NCBI GenBank assembly: GCA_963675575.1
Contig: OY776378.1
Coordinates: forward strand, 1,364,001-1,428,000
Length of the DNA: 64,000 bases
Source: JAGLOK01 sp963675575
Lineage (GTDB): Bacteria > Bacillota > Clostridia > Christensenellales > UMGS416
Direction of reading: 5' to 3'
The notes beneath the pieces are model-generated. The model worked only from the letters and a program-made list of their open reading frames with translations. It was not told the origin of the DNA and did no database searches. Positions 40,801 through 50,102 of this stretch are shown here, piece after piece. The position numbers were made by a program, and so were the translations under genes. Every line of letters starts with the position of its first letter. Position 1 is the stretch's first letter.

Positions 40801-42933
40801 GTGGCATCGACAGATGCGTTGCAAAGAAAAAGATTAAGATTTCTTTTGAACCTTTTTGTAGTGGTTCTTGGAGCCCTTGTTGTCTTCAGATTGGGATTTT
40901 GGATGATAATAAAAGCGGACTGGTTAAAGGAAAAAGCATCCGCGCAATGGATAAGGGCACTCCCGATTGAACCTCAAAGAGGAAATATAGAAGATAGATA
41001 CGGCAATATACTTGCAGCGTCTGTAACCAGCAACACAGTGGTTCTGCACCCAAAATCGATTAAAGAAGAAGATTTGGAAGAACTTGTTGATGATCTGCAT
41101 GAAATATTGGGTATTGATAAAAATATTATTGAACAAAAAGCTAAGAAAACCAACTATTCTGTTGTCTGGCTTGATAGGCAGATTACACAGGAACAAAGTG
41201 AACTAATAAATAAGCTTGGCTCGGGAGGAGTCTCGCTTACAGAAGACAAAAAACGGTATTATCCGTTTGGAAACTTCTTGACGCAGGTTCTGGGGTTTAC
41301 TTCAGTGGATGGCGAAGGCCTTGAGGGGATAGAGTCCCGCTTCGACAATATACTCCACGGTACCCCAGGATCTATAGTTACAGAAACCGATAGGGATGGG
41401 CAGCCATTGCCAGGAACTACCGAAGAATATATTGATCCCATTGAAGGAAACAATTTAAAATTAACTATTGACATTGCCATCCAAAGCTATGCTGAAAAAG
41501 CTATGGAGCTTTGCGCTGAAGAAACATCTGCTAAAAGTGTTTCTGCCATTGTGATGAATTGCAATACCGGAGAGATACTGGCAATTGTAAATAAACCCGA
41601 TTTCGACAATAACGAGCCGCCCAGAGGCGATATAGATATATTAAGGCAGCTTACCAGAAATGAATCTATTTCCGATGCCTATGAACCGGGGAATTTGTTT
41701 GGGCTTTTTACTGTTGCCGCGGCGATAGAAAGCGGAGTTATTGATAATAATTATTTCTATGAATGTAAAGATAATCTTGAGACTGGCAGCGGAGAAATAT
41801 TTTGCTGGACAAATGATGGACATGGTACACAAAACATTGAAGAAGTTTTTCAAACAGGATGTAATTTGGCGTTTGCTGACATGTCACTTAAAATGGGGGT
41901 AAACACATTTTATGATTTTGTATTTAAATTCGGGTTTGGAGAAAAAACCGGGATAAAACTGTATGGAGAATCAACTGGAAATGTTGTTTCCCCCAAATAT
42001 GTAAATAGCAGTGATTTGGCAAAAATAGGATACGGGCAGGGCATTTCCGCCACAAGCATTCAGATGTCCGCTGCTCTATCTGTACTGGTAAATGGAGGCA
42101 ACGCTGTAAAACCTTATATTGTTAAAGAGATTATAAGCCCCGAAGGAGAAATAATTGAAAGCTTTGGTTCAGAAATCACAGAATCTGTGATATCATATGA
42201 AACGTCAAACACGATGTGCGAATTATTGAAATATTCTGCTGAAAACGGAAACGGAGTTTATTCGCAAATCAACGGCTATGAAATAGGAGTCTTTGCCGGA
42301 ACAGCTCAAAAATATGATATAAACGGGACAATAATAGAAAACAAGCATGTGGCGACTTTTGCCGCGGCTGCACCTATAGATAATCCTAAGATTATCGTAT
42401 ATATCGTAGTTGATGAGCCCGGAAATGGTCTGGATTATGGTTCAATTGCCGCTGCGCCGTACGGAAGAATGATTTTAGAAGAAGCGTTGCCGTATCTTAG
42501 CATAATGGCTAACGGCGAAAGCGGTTTCGATACTGTCACAATGCCTGATATAGTTGGGATGAGCTTGGAAAACGCGAAAAGTGAATTAAGAAGCTTAGGC
42601 CTTAAACCGATAATACAAGGTTATGATGGGAAAGTAGCTGGGCAAGTACCGGCGGCGGGCGAACAAGTGAAGCAGTATTCCTCGGCGTTAATATTGTTGG
42701 AACAGACGGATGATCAAAACAATGAATTGAAAGTTGAAATGCCGGATTTAATCGGAATGGGATCTCTAGAGGCCAACAATGAACTTGTATCTTTGGGTCT
42801 ATTGATAAAAATAAATGGAGTAGGATCTATTGTGACAGAGCAATATCCTTTATCAGGTGAAAAAACATACGTGGGAGATATTGTAACAGTTACTTTCGGC
42901 TTTCCTCCGGAAGACGTTGTAAAAGAGGGATAA
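40801..42933 (+). CDS. Class B penicillin-binding protein with degenerate active site and two PASTA domains
   Basis: A 710-residue FtsI/SpoVD-type protein with a membrane anchor (about 14-36), a pedestal domain (55-240), a transpeptidase-fold domain (245-570) and two PASTA domains (579-634, 645-700). All three active-site motifs are altered: SxxK reads NLFG (Asn298, Gly301) in the otherwise standard context YEPGNLFG; SxN reads GCN (353-355); KTG reads FAG (498-500) before an intact GTAQ. The surrounding family residues (CW, GHGT, FGFGEKTGI, GYGQGIS) remain. It should not form an acyl-enzyme, so it is probably a structural or regulatory partner of FtsW, not a transpeptidase. It starts at GTG 40801 after GGGGGTG. 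It is the only PBP gene in this dcw cluster. Confidence 0.9.
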   Translation: MASTDALQRKRLRFLLNLFVVVLGALVVFRLGFWMIIKADWLKEKASAQWIRALPIEPQRGNIEDRYGNILAASVTSNTVVLHPKSIKEEDLEELVDDLHEILGIDKNIIEQKAKKTNYSVVWLDRQITQEQSELINKLGSGGVSLTEDKKRYYPFGNFLTQVLGFTSVDGEGLEGIESRFDNILHGTPGSIVTETDRDGQPLPGTTEEYIDPIEGNNLKLTIDIAIQSYAEKAMELCAEETSAKSVSAIVMNCNTGEILAIVNKPDFDNNEPPRGDIDILRQLTRNESISDAYEPGNLFGLFTVAAAIESGVIDNNYFYECKDNLETGSGEIFCWTNDGHGTQNIEEVFQTGCNLAFADMSLKMGVNTFYDFVFKFGFGEKTGIKLYGESTGNVVSPKYVNSSDLAKIGYGQGISATSIQMSAALSVLVNGGNAVKPYIVKEIISPEGEIIESFGSEITESVISYETSNTMCELLKYSAENGNGVYSQINGYEIGVFAGTAQKYDINGTIIENKHVATFAAAAPIDNPKIIVYIVVDEPGNGLDYGSIAAAPYGRMILEEALPYLSIMANGESGFDTVTMPDIVGMSLENAKSELRSLGLKPIIQGYDGKVAGQVPAAGEQVKQYSSALILLEQTDDQNNELKVEMPDLIGMGSLEANNELVSLGLLIKINGVGSIVTEQYPLSGEKTYVGDIVTVTFGFPPEDVVKEG

Positions 42934-42934
42934 T

Positions 42935-44380
42935 ATGAATCTTACAGAACTATTGCATAATATTAAGTATGAAAGCAAAAACTTTGCAAACTGCAATATT
43001 ACAGGAGTTGAGCATGATTCCCGTAAAATCAGCGATGGGAATATATATGTGTGCCTAAAAGGATTAAGCTTTGATGGGCACGACTTTGCAGGAGCGGCAT
43101 GCGATGCTGGAGCTGTTTGTATTATAACTGAAAAATTTATTGAAGGCATTAATGCGGTGCAAATATTAGTTCAAGACTCAAGAGTTGCATATTCGAATAT
43201 TGCATCCAACTGGTATGGTAACCCTCATGAAAAGCTTAAGATAGTGGCTGTGACAGGAACTAATGGGAAAACAACTACCACTCAAATTATTAGAAAAATA
43301 TTAGAGACTGCAAACAAAAAATGTGCAATTTTAGGCACATTGGGTGCATATATTGACGGTGAAAAATATGAACAACATTTAACAACCCCAGATCCTATGG
43401 ATTTTCATAGGTTATTAAGTATATCTGCTGATAAAAACTGTGAATATGTAATAATGGAGACTTCTGCTCATGCATTATACTTAAAGAAAACAGAACCTGT
43501 TAAGTTTGAAGTAGGAGTTTTTACAAACTTGACGCAAGATCACTTAGATGATTTTGGTACAATGGAAAACTATAAAAATGCTAAGAAGTTATTATTTCAA
43601 AATAATAAATGCAAGTCTGCAATAATAAATATAGATGATAATGAATCAGCATATATGATAGCAGATTATAAAGGCAAAGTAGTCTCTTACGGAATTAAAT
43701 CAGAGTCTAATTTATTAGCAGATGATATAGAGTTAAGCTTTTATGATATAAAGTATAAATTAGCAATTGCTAATAAAAGTTACGATATTAAGCTTGGTAT
43801 TCTTGGAATATTCAATGTATTAAATTCTCTTGCAGCCTTAGGTGTTTGTTTAGAAATTGGAATTGATATTGACACTATAATTAAAGGGCTTGAAAAAGTA
43901 TCTTTTATGGACGGAAGAATGGAAAGTGTAAATTGCGGACAAGAGTTTATGGTTATTGTTGACTATGCTCATTCTCCTGATAGTCTTAAAAGTGCTTTAA
44001 ACGCAGCTCGTGGTTTAACGCAAAATAGGGTTATATCGGTTTTTGGATGTGGTGGAGATAGAGACAGTGATAAGCGTCCTAAGATGGGTAAAATATCAGG
44101 AGATTTAGCTGATTATTCAATAATAACATCTGATAATCCGAGGACAGAGGATCCGGATAGTATCATTGATATGATTGAACGCGGAATGAATCATAAAGAA
44201 TATACAAGAATAACTGATCGTAGACAAGCAATCATTAAATCACTAGAAATAGCAGAAAAAGGCGATGTAGTTATTATTGCGGGAAAAGGACACGAAACTT
44301 ATCAAGACGTGATGGGGCAAAAGCACCATTTTGATGATAGGGAAATAGTAAAAGAATATTTTAAGGATAAAACAAAATGA
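42935..44380 (+). CDS. murE: UDP-N-acetylmuramoyl-tripeptide synthetase MurE
   Basis: The 481-residue ligase that adds the third amino acid of the stem peptide. ATP-binding GTNGKTTTT (near 108), TSAHAL, NLTQDHLDDFGTMENY and FGCGGDRDSDKRPKMG are present. The substrate motif DNPRTEDP is the form associated with meso-diaminopimelate. From about 43250 on the gene is visibly more AT-rich, with many TTA and ATA codons, than its neighbours. murF does not follow; mraY overlaps the end by ATGA. Confidence 0.95.
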   Translation: MNLTELLHNIKYESKNFANCNITGVEHDSRKISDGNIYVCLKGLSFDGHDFAGAACDAGAVCIITEKFIEGINAVQILVQDSRVAYSNIASNWYGNPHEKLKIVAVTGTNGKTTTTQIIRKILETANKKCAILGTLGAYIDGEKYEQHLTTPDPMDFHRLLSISADKNCEYVIMETSAHALYLKKTEPVKFEVGVFTNLTQDHLDDFGTMENYKNAKKLLFQNNKCKSAIINIDDNESAYMIADYKGKVVSYGIKSESNLLADDIELSFYDIKYKLAIANKSYDIKLGILGIFNVLNSLAALGVCLEIGIDIDTIIKGLEKVSFMDGRMESVNCGQEFMVIVDYAHSPDSLKSALNAARGLTQNRVISVFGCGGDRDSDKRPKMGKISGDLADYSIITSDNPRTEDPDSIIDMIERGMNHKEYTRITDRRQAIIKSLEIAEKGDVVIIAGKGHETYQDVMGQKHHFDDREIVKEYFKDKTK

Positions 44381-45336
44381 CAGAATTGATAGTACCAATA
44401 TTAGTTTCATTTGCAATAGCGGCATTAATAGGTCCTTTTGCGATACCTTTTTTAAAGAAACTGAAATTTGGACAGATAGTCAGAGATGATGGGCCACAAT
44501 CGCATCTTTCAAAAAGCGGAACCCCAACAATGGGTGGCTTTATAATTATTATATCTGCCGTTGTGGGAATACTGATATTCTCGAACAATCTTAACCCCGA
44601 GACAATCATTTTTATCTCGGCTTTTGTAGGATTCGGATTGATAGGGTTTGCTGACGATTTCATAAAAGTTGTATTAAAGCGTTCAACCGGATTAAGAGCT
44701 TGGCAGAAAGCTCTGCTGCTGTTGATTCTTTCGAGTATTTTATCATACTTCATATACAAATATGTGGGAACAGAAATTAAGTTGCCATTTAGCGACAAGA
44801 TGTGGGATATAGGATGGGGGATAATTCCTCTTAGTTCTTTTGCTCTTTTGTCGACAACGAATTCTGCAAACCTTACAGATGGTTTAGATGGACTGCTTTC
44901 TGGAATCAACCTAGTCTATTTTGCGGCTTTTGCTCTGGCATTTGCATTTGTTTCCTCGGCAATGGATGCAAATCTTTTAATAATCAGCACTTGCATGACG
45001 GGGGCGACACTGGGTTTCATAATATTCAACACTTATCCGGCTCGGGTATTTATGGGTGATACAGGATCTCTTGCGTTGGGCGGGGGTATAGGTATGATTG
45101 CATTATTATCTAAAACAGTCATATGGATTCCTTTTATGGCTATGATGATAGTGTTTTCAAGCATTTCAGTGATTATACAGGTAGGCTATTACAAAAAAAC
45201 AAAAAAAAGAGTTTTCAAAATGGCACCTTTGCATCATCATTTTGAACAGCTTGGATATCCTGAGATGAAGATAACAACTATATATATAATTATAACAACA
45301 GTATTGTGTTTGGTAGGTATATTAGCTATAAGATAA
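44377..45336 (+). CDS. mraY: Phospho-N-acetylmuramoyl-pentapeptide transferase MraY
   Basis: A 319-residue ten-helix membrane enzyme that makes lipid I on undecaprenyl phosphate. The catalytic motifs are visible: GFADDFIKV (Asp pair), TNSANLTDGLDGL, and FMGDTGSLALGG, then APLHHHFE near the C-terminus. GTPTMGG near the N-terminus is also standard. It overlaps murE by four bases. murD follows with its ribosome site inside the junction. Confidence 0.97.
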   Translation: MTELIVPILVSFAIAALIGPFAIPFLKKLKFGQIVRDDGPQSHLSKSGTPTMGGFIIIISAVVGILIFSNNLNPETIIFISAFVGFGLIGFADDFIKVVLKRSTGLRAWQKALLLLILSSILSYFIYKYVGTEIKLPFSDKMWDIGWGIIPLSSFALLSTTNSANLTDGLDGLLSGINLVYFAAFALAFAFVSSAMDANLLIISTCMTGATLGFIIFNTYPARVFMGDTGSLALGGGIGMIALLSKTVIWIPFMAMMIVFSSISVIIQVGYYKKTKKRVFKMAPLHHHFEQLGYPEMKITTIYIIITTVLCLVGILAIR

Positions 45337-45347
45337 TGGGGGAAACA

Positions 45348-46718
45348 ATGAACTTAAAAGACAAGAAAGTATTAATAGTGGGATTTGCGCGTTCAGGAGT
45401 GGGAGCGGCAAAGCTATTGCATGATAAAGGCGCAAAAATCACGATTAACGACATTAAGACGGATAAAGAGCTTTCGCAGCAGATTAAAATGCTTGAAGGC
45501 TATGATATAGACTTTCAGCTCGGGCAAAAAGCTGATGGCTTGGTTGATTTACACGATTTGATAGTTGTAAGCCCGGGTGTGCCAACAAACTTAAGTTTTT
45601 TCAACATCGCAAAAGAAGCGCAAGTTAAGATAATAGGAGAATTGGAACTGGGATATCTTTATACCAAGTGCCCGATTGCGGCCATCACAGGAACCAATGG
45701 CAAAACTACTACAACAGCATTACTCGGGGAAATATTTAAAAAATCAGGAAAAAATACTTTTGTTGCTGGAAATATCGGGGAGTCAATTGCCGCTTGCGCA
45801 CTTTCCACTAATGAAGAAGATTTAATGGCCTTGGAAGTTAGTTCTTTTCAGCTTGAAACGATTGACGAGTTTAAACCACATGTCGCTGCGATTTTAAATA
45901 TTACACCCGATCATTTGGACAGGCATAAAGACATGAATGGCTATAAAGATGTTAAAAAGCGAATATTTATAAACCAAGATAAAAACGATTATGCAGTATT
46001 AAATTATGACGATAAATACAGCAAAGAAATAAAAAAATCAGTAAAAAGCAATTTATATTATTTCAGCATTGAAAATGCCGTTGAAAATGGGGTATGCATT
46101 AAAAATGATGCTGTGGTTTTTTGCGAAAAAGGGCAAGCCGATGTTCCGATTACACACCCGGATGAAGTTCGTATACCGGGTAAATATAATCTACAAAACG
46201 CTATGGCGGCAGCTTGTATTGCTATGCTGTTTGGAATAGATGCGAATGTAATAAGATATGTGCTGGCATCTTTTGAGGGAGTGGAGCATAGGCTGGAAAG
46301 CGTTTGCGAAGCAAAGGGGATTAGGTTTATAAACGATTCAAAAGGCACAAATCCTGCATCTACTATATGTGCGATAGAGTCAATGGAAAATCCTACTGTG
46401 CTTATACTCGGAGGATATGACAAGCATGTTGAATTTGATACGCTTGCAAGAAGCTTCACCGAAAAAATAAAATCGGTTGTTGTCCTTGGACAAACAAGTC
46501 AAATAATCGCCAAAGCTTTGCTTAACAGCGGTTTTGGAAACATAACGTTTGCAAAAGATTTTGAAGGAGCGGTTCGCAGCGCTTATGAACTCGCCAAGCC
46601 CGGTTATTCCGTGCTTCTTTCGCCTGCATGCGCAAGTTTTGATATGTTTAAAGATTTTGAAGAAAGAGGCCGTTTTTTTAAGCAGATTGCTTATAAAATA
46701 AAGGAGGAATATTCGTGA
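45348..46718 (+). CDS. murD: UDP-N-acetylmuramoylalanine--D-glutamate ligase MurD
   Basis: A 456-residue ligase adding D-Glu to UDP-MurNAc-Ala. An N-terminal Rossmann domain (VLIVGFARSGVGAAKLL), then GTNGKTTTT, LEVSSFQLE, NITPDHLDRH, NDSKGTNPAS, and a C-terminal SPACASFDMF. The ATG at 45348 follows TGGGGGA; an upstream in-frame ATG at 45306 lies inside mraY and lacks a ribosome site. ftsW overlaps its end by four bases. Confidence 0.96.
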   Translation: MNLKDKKVLIVGFARSGVGAAKLLHDKGAKITINDIKTDKELSQQIKMLEGYDIDFQLGQKADGLVDLHDLIVVSPGVPTNLSFFNIAKEAQVKIIGELELGYLYTKCPIAAITGTNGKTTTTALLGEIFKKSGKNTFVAGNIGESIAACALSTNEEDLMALEVSSFQLETIDEFKPHVAAILNITPDHLDRHKDMNGYKDVKKRIFINQDKNDYAVLNYDDKYSKEIKKSVKSNLYYFSIENAVENGVCIKNDAVVFCEKGQADVPITHPDEVRIPGKYNLQNAMAAACIAMLFGIDANVIRYVLASFEGVEHRLESVCEAKGIRFINDSKGTNPASTICAIESMENPTVLILGGYDKHVEFDTLARSFTEKIKSVVVLGQTSQIIAKALLNSGFGNITFAKDFEGAVRSAYELAKPGYSVLLSPACASFDMFKDFEERGRFFKQIAYKIKEEYS

Positions 46719-47830
46719 AAAAAGGCTCGCCTGATTTTGTAGTGCTGATAATAGTGGTCGGATTGGTCATATTCGGAATGCTTATGGTCTTTTCTGCAAG
46801 CTATTATAATACTCAAGTTGAAGGCGGCAGCGGATATTACTATCTAACAAAACAAGCGATTGGCGCGGGGATAGGCTTTGTAGTGATGATAATAATTTCT
46901 TTTATTGATTATCACATATTGCAAAAAGGAGGACTTTCCTTTTTATTTTTAATTATAAGCATTGGCTTGCTTGTACTTGTTTTGGCGATAGGCGAAGAAA
47001 AAAACGGGGCGGTAAGGTGGCTTGATCTTAAGATTTTTTCATTTCAACCTTCAGAAATTGCAAGGCTTGCGATGCTAATTTTTACTGCTAATTTTATCTC
47101 AAGAAGGAGCAAAGCACTAAGGACAGACTCTATTGCTGAATATTTCAAGATAAGTTTTCCTGTTATTTTCTTTTTGGTGCTGACATGCGGACTTATAATC
47201 GTTGAACCAAATTTATCAATGATGATAAGTGTACTTGCGGTAATATTTTGTATTTTAGTTGCTTCAGGAACACATACCAAGCCCTTGTTATCTATGGTGG
47301 GCTTAGGCGCCTTAACCGGAGCTGCCTTTATATTCGCTTCTGATTACAGAATGAAAAGACTGCAGATATTTTTGGATCCATGGAAAGATTCCAGGGGAGA
47401 CGGATATCAATTGGTTCAGTCGCTTTATGCATTAGGCTCAGGCGGAATAAAAGGTGTAGGACTTGGCAACTCTAAGCAGAAGCATCTTTATCTCACTTTT
47501 GGTGAGTCAGACTTTATTTTATCTGTAATAGGAGAAGAGCTCGGATATATTGGCGTTATACTTTTGATTGGTGTATTTGGAATATTGATTTACCGCGGAA
47601 TTAAAATTGCACAAAGCGCGCCGGATTCATTCGGTTTGCTGCTCGGTTCGGGAATCGTTTCTATGATTGCAATTCAGGTCATTATTCATATAGCCGTTAT
47701 AACAAGCAGTATGCCGCCAACAGGAATGCCATTGCCGTTTGTTAGTGCGGGCAACACATCACTTATCATGTTTATGGCTGCAATAGGAGTGCTGCTTAAT
47801 ATTTCAAGAAAATCAAAACAGGAAACCTAA
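46715..47830 (+). CDS. ftsW: SEDS glycosyltransferase FtsW (SpoVE-like)
   Basis: A 371-residue SEDS-family polymerase with about ten transmembrane segments. Family motifs: WLDLKIFSFQPSEIARL, QIFLDPWKDSRGDGYQL (catalytic-loop region), SLYALGSGG, FGESDFILSVIGEELG and MPPTGMPLPFVSAGNTS. FtsW polymerises glycan strands and normally works with a class B PBP; the one encoded here has a degenerate active site. It starts at a GTG preceded by AAAGGAGG. murG, which often follows, is absent. Confidence 0.95.
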   Translation: MKKGSPDFVVLIIVVGLVIFGMLMVFSASYYNTQVEGGSGYYYLTKQAIGAGIGFVVMIIISFIDYHILQKGGLSFLFLIISIGLLVLVLAIGEEKNGAVRWLDLKIFSFQPSEIARLAMLIFTANFISRRSKALRTDSIAEYFKISFPVIFFLVLTCGLIIVEPNLSMMISVLAVIFCILVASGTHTKPLLSMVGLGALTGAAFIFASDYRMKRLQIFLDPWKDSRGDGYQLVQSLYALGSGGIKGVGLGNSKQKHLYLTFGESDFILSVIGEELGYIGVILLIGVFGILIYRGIKIAQSAPDSFGLLLGSGIVSMIAIQVIIHIAVITSSMPPTGMPLPFVSAGNTSLIMFMAAIGVLLNISRKSKQET

Positions 47831-47861
47831 TTTATAAAGATATTTAAGCGATTGCATTCAT

Positions 47862-47890
47862 TTGAATAAATTAAAATAAACTGATACAAT
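47862..47890 (+). promoter_or_regulatory. Promoter ahead of divIB
   Basis: TTGAAT (47862-47867), 17 bases, TACAAT (47885-47890), in the 127-base gap after ftsW. It would give divIB its own transcript. Confidence 0.6.
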
Positions 47891-47957
47891 GACCCTATTA
47901 TTTCCATACTGTTTTAAAATATTATATAAGAATCAGATTAAACGGCAGAATATATAA

Positions 47958-48743
47958 ATGAGCAAAAAAAGAGCCCCAAAACATCTAAAACCTGTTGATG
48001 TCAAAGAGGTTAGAAAACCTATAAACTTTGGTATCTATTTTGTTGTAATATTTATAATTTTAATTATTGCAGCCGTTCTAATCGGTTGGGATAGATTTAC
48101 AATAAGAGAAATAGAAATCGATGGAACACAAAAAGTAAATTATTTGGAAGTTGTGCATTTGTCCGGAATAGAATACATGAGCAATATTTTCACAGTGGAT
48201 TTAAAAGATGTAAAGCTGAAAATTGAGCAAAATCCATTATTAAAGGTAACTGAAATAAAACGCAAACTTCCCGATACTATATTAATTACTATTGAAGAAA
48301 GAGAGCCTATTGCAGCAATCAAATCTCAGGACAAATATGTAGTAATTAACAAGAACTGCATTACTTTGGAAGTTGCTGAAGTGAGTTCGAAGCCTGTAAA
48401 TATTGAAGTGCTGGGAACGGCTGTTAATTCTTATCAATTGGGAGATGAAATTAGTCTAATCAAGGATATACATCTAAAAAAATTAAAACAACTGTTTAAT
48501 GCACTAGCAGATGCTCAGATACAAAATTACATTGCAACTATTGATATTTCTTTTACTGAGAACATAAAATTGTATGCAAAAGATGGATACGAAATACAAA
48601 TAGGCAATACTAATAATATTGAAAATAAGTGTTTGTGGATTAAAACAATGATACCAAAACTTATTGAAGAAGGCAGGGAAGGCGGTGTTTTATATATAAC
48701 GAACGTTGATTCTGCACATTATATTGCACCAGAATTGGACTAA
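47958..48743 (+). CDS. divIB: FtsQ/DivIB-like division protein
   Basis: A 261-residue protein with a short cytoplasmic part, one membrane segment (about 25-47) and a POTRA domain (FTIREIEIDGTQKVNYLEVV onwards) followed by the beta domain with LPDTILITIEEREPIA. It belongs to the septal FtsQ-FtsB-FtsL complex. A promoter lies upstream. It is followed by a 150-base AT-rich gap before ftsA. The name is based on domain layout and position; sequence conservation is low as usual. Confidence 0.87.
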   Translation: MSKKRAPKHLKPVDVKEVRKPINFGIYFVVIFIILIIAAVLIGWDRFTIREIEIDGTQKVNYLEVVHLSGIEYMSNIFTVDLKDVKLKIEQNPLLKVTEIKRKLPDTILITIEEREPIAAIKSQDKYVVINKNCITLEVAEVSSKPVNIEVLGTAVNSYQLGDEISLIKDIHLKKLKQLFNALADAQIQNYIATIDISFTENIKLYAKDGYEIQIGNTNNIENKCLWIKTMIPKLIEEGREGGVLYITNVDSAHYIAPELD

Positions 48744-48900
48744 AATAGGTTAATATTAAGTTTTTTGACGAAAATTAATCAATTATTCATTTATTTAGTG
48801 ACTTTTTTTTGATAATATATTAGTATTATAATAATGTATTGCAATTGTAACTAAATTGTAATAACTTTATTTATTATAAGTTGCCATAAAGGTGGTAGGT

Positions 48901-50085
48901 TTGTTATTTAAAAAAAAATATTGTGTAATCGAGTTTGGCACTTCAAAAATTTCCATTGCTGTTGGTAATGCAAGTGGTAATAATTCTGATATACTGGGCA
49001 TCGGGCTATGTGAATATGCAGGGTTTAGGAATAATGAATGGGTAGCTCCCCAGGATTTGGGCGAAAGCATTTTTTTGGCAAAGAAAGATGCTGAGCTTCA
49101 ATCAGGAAAAAAAGTTTCGAATGTGTTTGTTATTATTCCAGGAGAATTCACGAGATCTTTCTTTTCCCATTTGGTTACAAAACCAATCAATATGGATGGC
49201 AGAATAGTGTCGAGTGATATTGACATGATGATAGAAGAAGGAAAGATTGATTTGCCTTGGCCGGATGATTATGAGATAATCCACACGGTACCGGTGCTAT
49301 ATCTTCTTGACGGTATGTCTTGGCGTAAATACCCGGAGGGGGCATATGCTAAAGATTTAGAGAGCTTTGTTTCCTACACCGCAGCCGATAGGGTGTTTAT
49401 GGATAATATTGAATATATGCTTGACGAAGTCGGGTTAGGGGTTGAAGGTTTTATAGCTTCACCGAAGGTTGTCGGCGATTTGATTTTTAGGGAAAGCGAA
49501 AAAAAGACTGTTATAATAGTAGATTCCGGTTATTATTCCACAGATATACTAATTTATGAAAATGGTGGTATAATAATACATGATAATATACAAATTGGAG
49601 GCTTTCACATAGCGTCCGATATAATGGTTAAACTACAATTGGACAGGGACAGAGCGGAGTTTGTCAAAAAAAACTGTTCTATTGGTATGGATAACATTGG
49701 AGTTAACAAAGTTATTGTTGATGAAGATGGAACAAGGATATCCTTTCCAACCGGTGAAACTCAGGAAATTATTGAAGCTAGGGTGGATGAAATAATCCAT
49801 ATTATGCTGGAAATGATTGAGAAAACGGGAATGTCTGTGGACAATAGAACAGCAGTTTATGTAACAGGCGGCGGTATTGCGGCAATAAAGGGAATCAGGG
49901 AGCATATAACGAGAATAATTGGTGTAAACACAAAAATATTTACGCCTTCCCGACCGATAGTTTCAACGCCAATGCAGACTAATGTTTGCGCGGGACTTGA
50001 ATATGTTATCTCAACCAAAGGTTTGGTTAATAATATAAAATTTAATAATAATGAAAACAAAGACTACGATTTTAATTTAGCGTAG
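48901..50085 (+). CDS. ftsA: Divergent FtsA-like division ATPase
   Basis: A 394-residue actin-like protein placed directly before ftsZ. Recognisable FtsA features: phosphate loop 1 (IEFGTSKISIAVG), the YEIIHTVPVLYLLDG region in the 1C domain, GGFHIASDIM, and VYVTGGGIAAIKGI. Two key parts differ: the phosphate-2 loop, usually DIGGGTTD, reads DSGYYSTD (208-215), and the C-terminus (FNNNENKDYDFNLA) has no amphipathic membrane-targeting helix. ATP binding and membrane anchoring may therefore differ. The start is probably the TTG at 48901, about six bases after AAAGGTGG; a GTG nine bases upstream is inside that site. ftsZ starts 17 bases after its stop. Confidence 0.85.
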   Translation: MLFKKKYCVIEFGTSKISIAVGNASGNNSDILGIGLCEYAGFRNNEWVAPQDLGESIFLAKKDAELQSGKKVSNVFVIIPGEFTRSFFSHLVTKPINMDGRIVSSDIDMMIEEGKIDLPWPDDYEIIHTVPVLYLLDGMSWRKYPEGAYAKDLESFVSYTAADRVFMDNIEYMLDEVGLGVEGFIASPKVVGDLIFRESEKKTVIIVDSGYYSTDILIYENGGIIIHDNIQIGGFHIASDIMVKLQLDRDRAEFVKKNCSIGMDNIGVNKVIVDEDGTRISFPTGETQEIIEARVDEIIHIMLEMIEKTGMSVDNRTAVYVTGGGIAAIKGIREHITRIIGVNTKIFTPSRPIVSTPMQTNVCAGLEYVISTKGLVNNIKFNNNENKDYDFNLA

Positions 50086-50102
50086 CTAAGGGGGTAAACC
50101 GA

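Noticed and set aside
40782..40970. Short frame overlapping the start of the PBP gene
   Set aside because: It shares DNA with the N-terminal anchor of the PBP in another frame. The GGGGGTG ribosome site is correctly spaced for the GTG at 40801.
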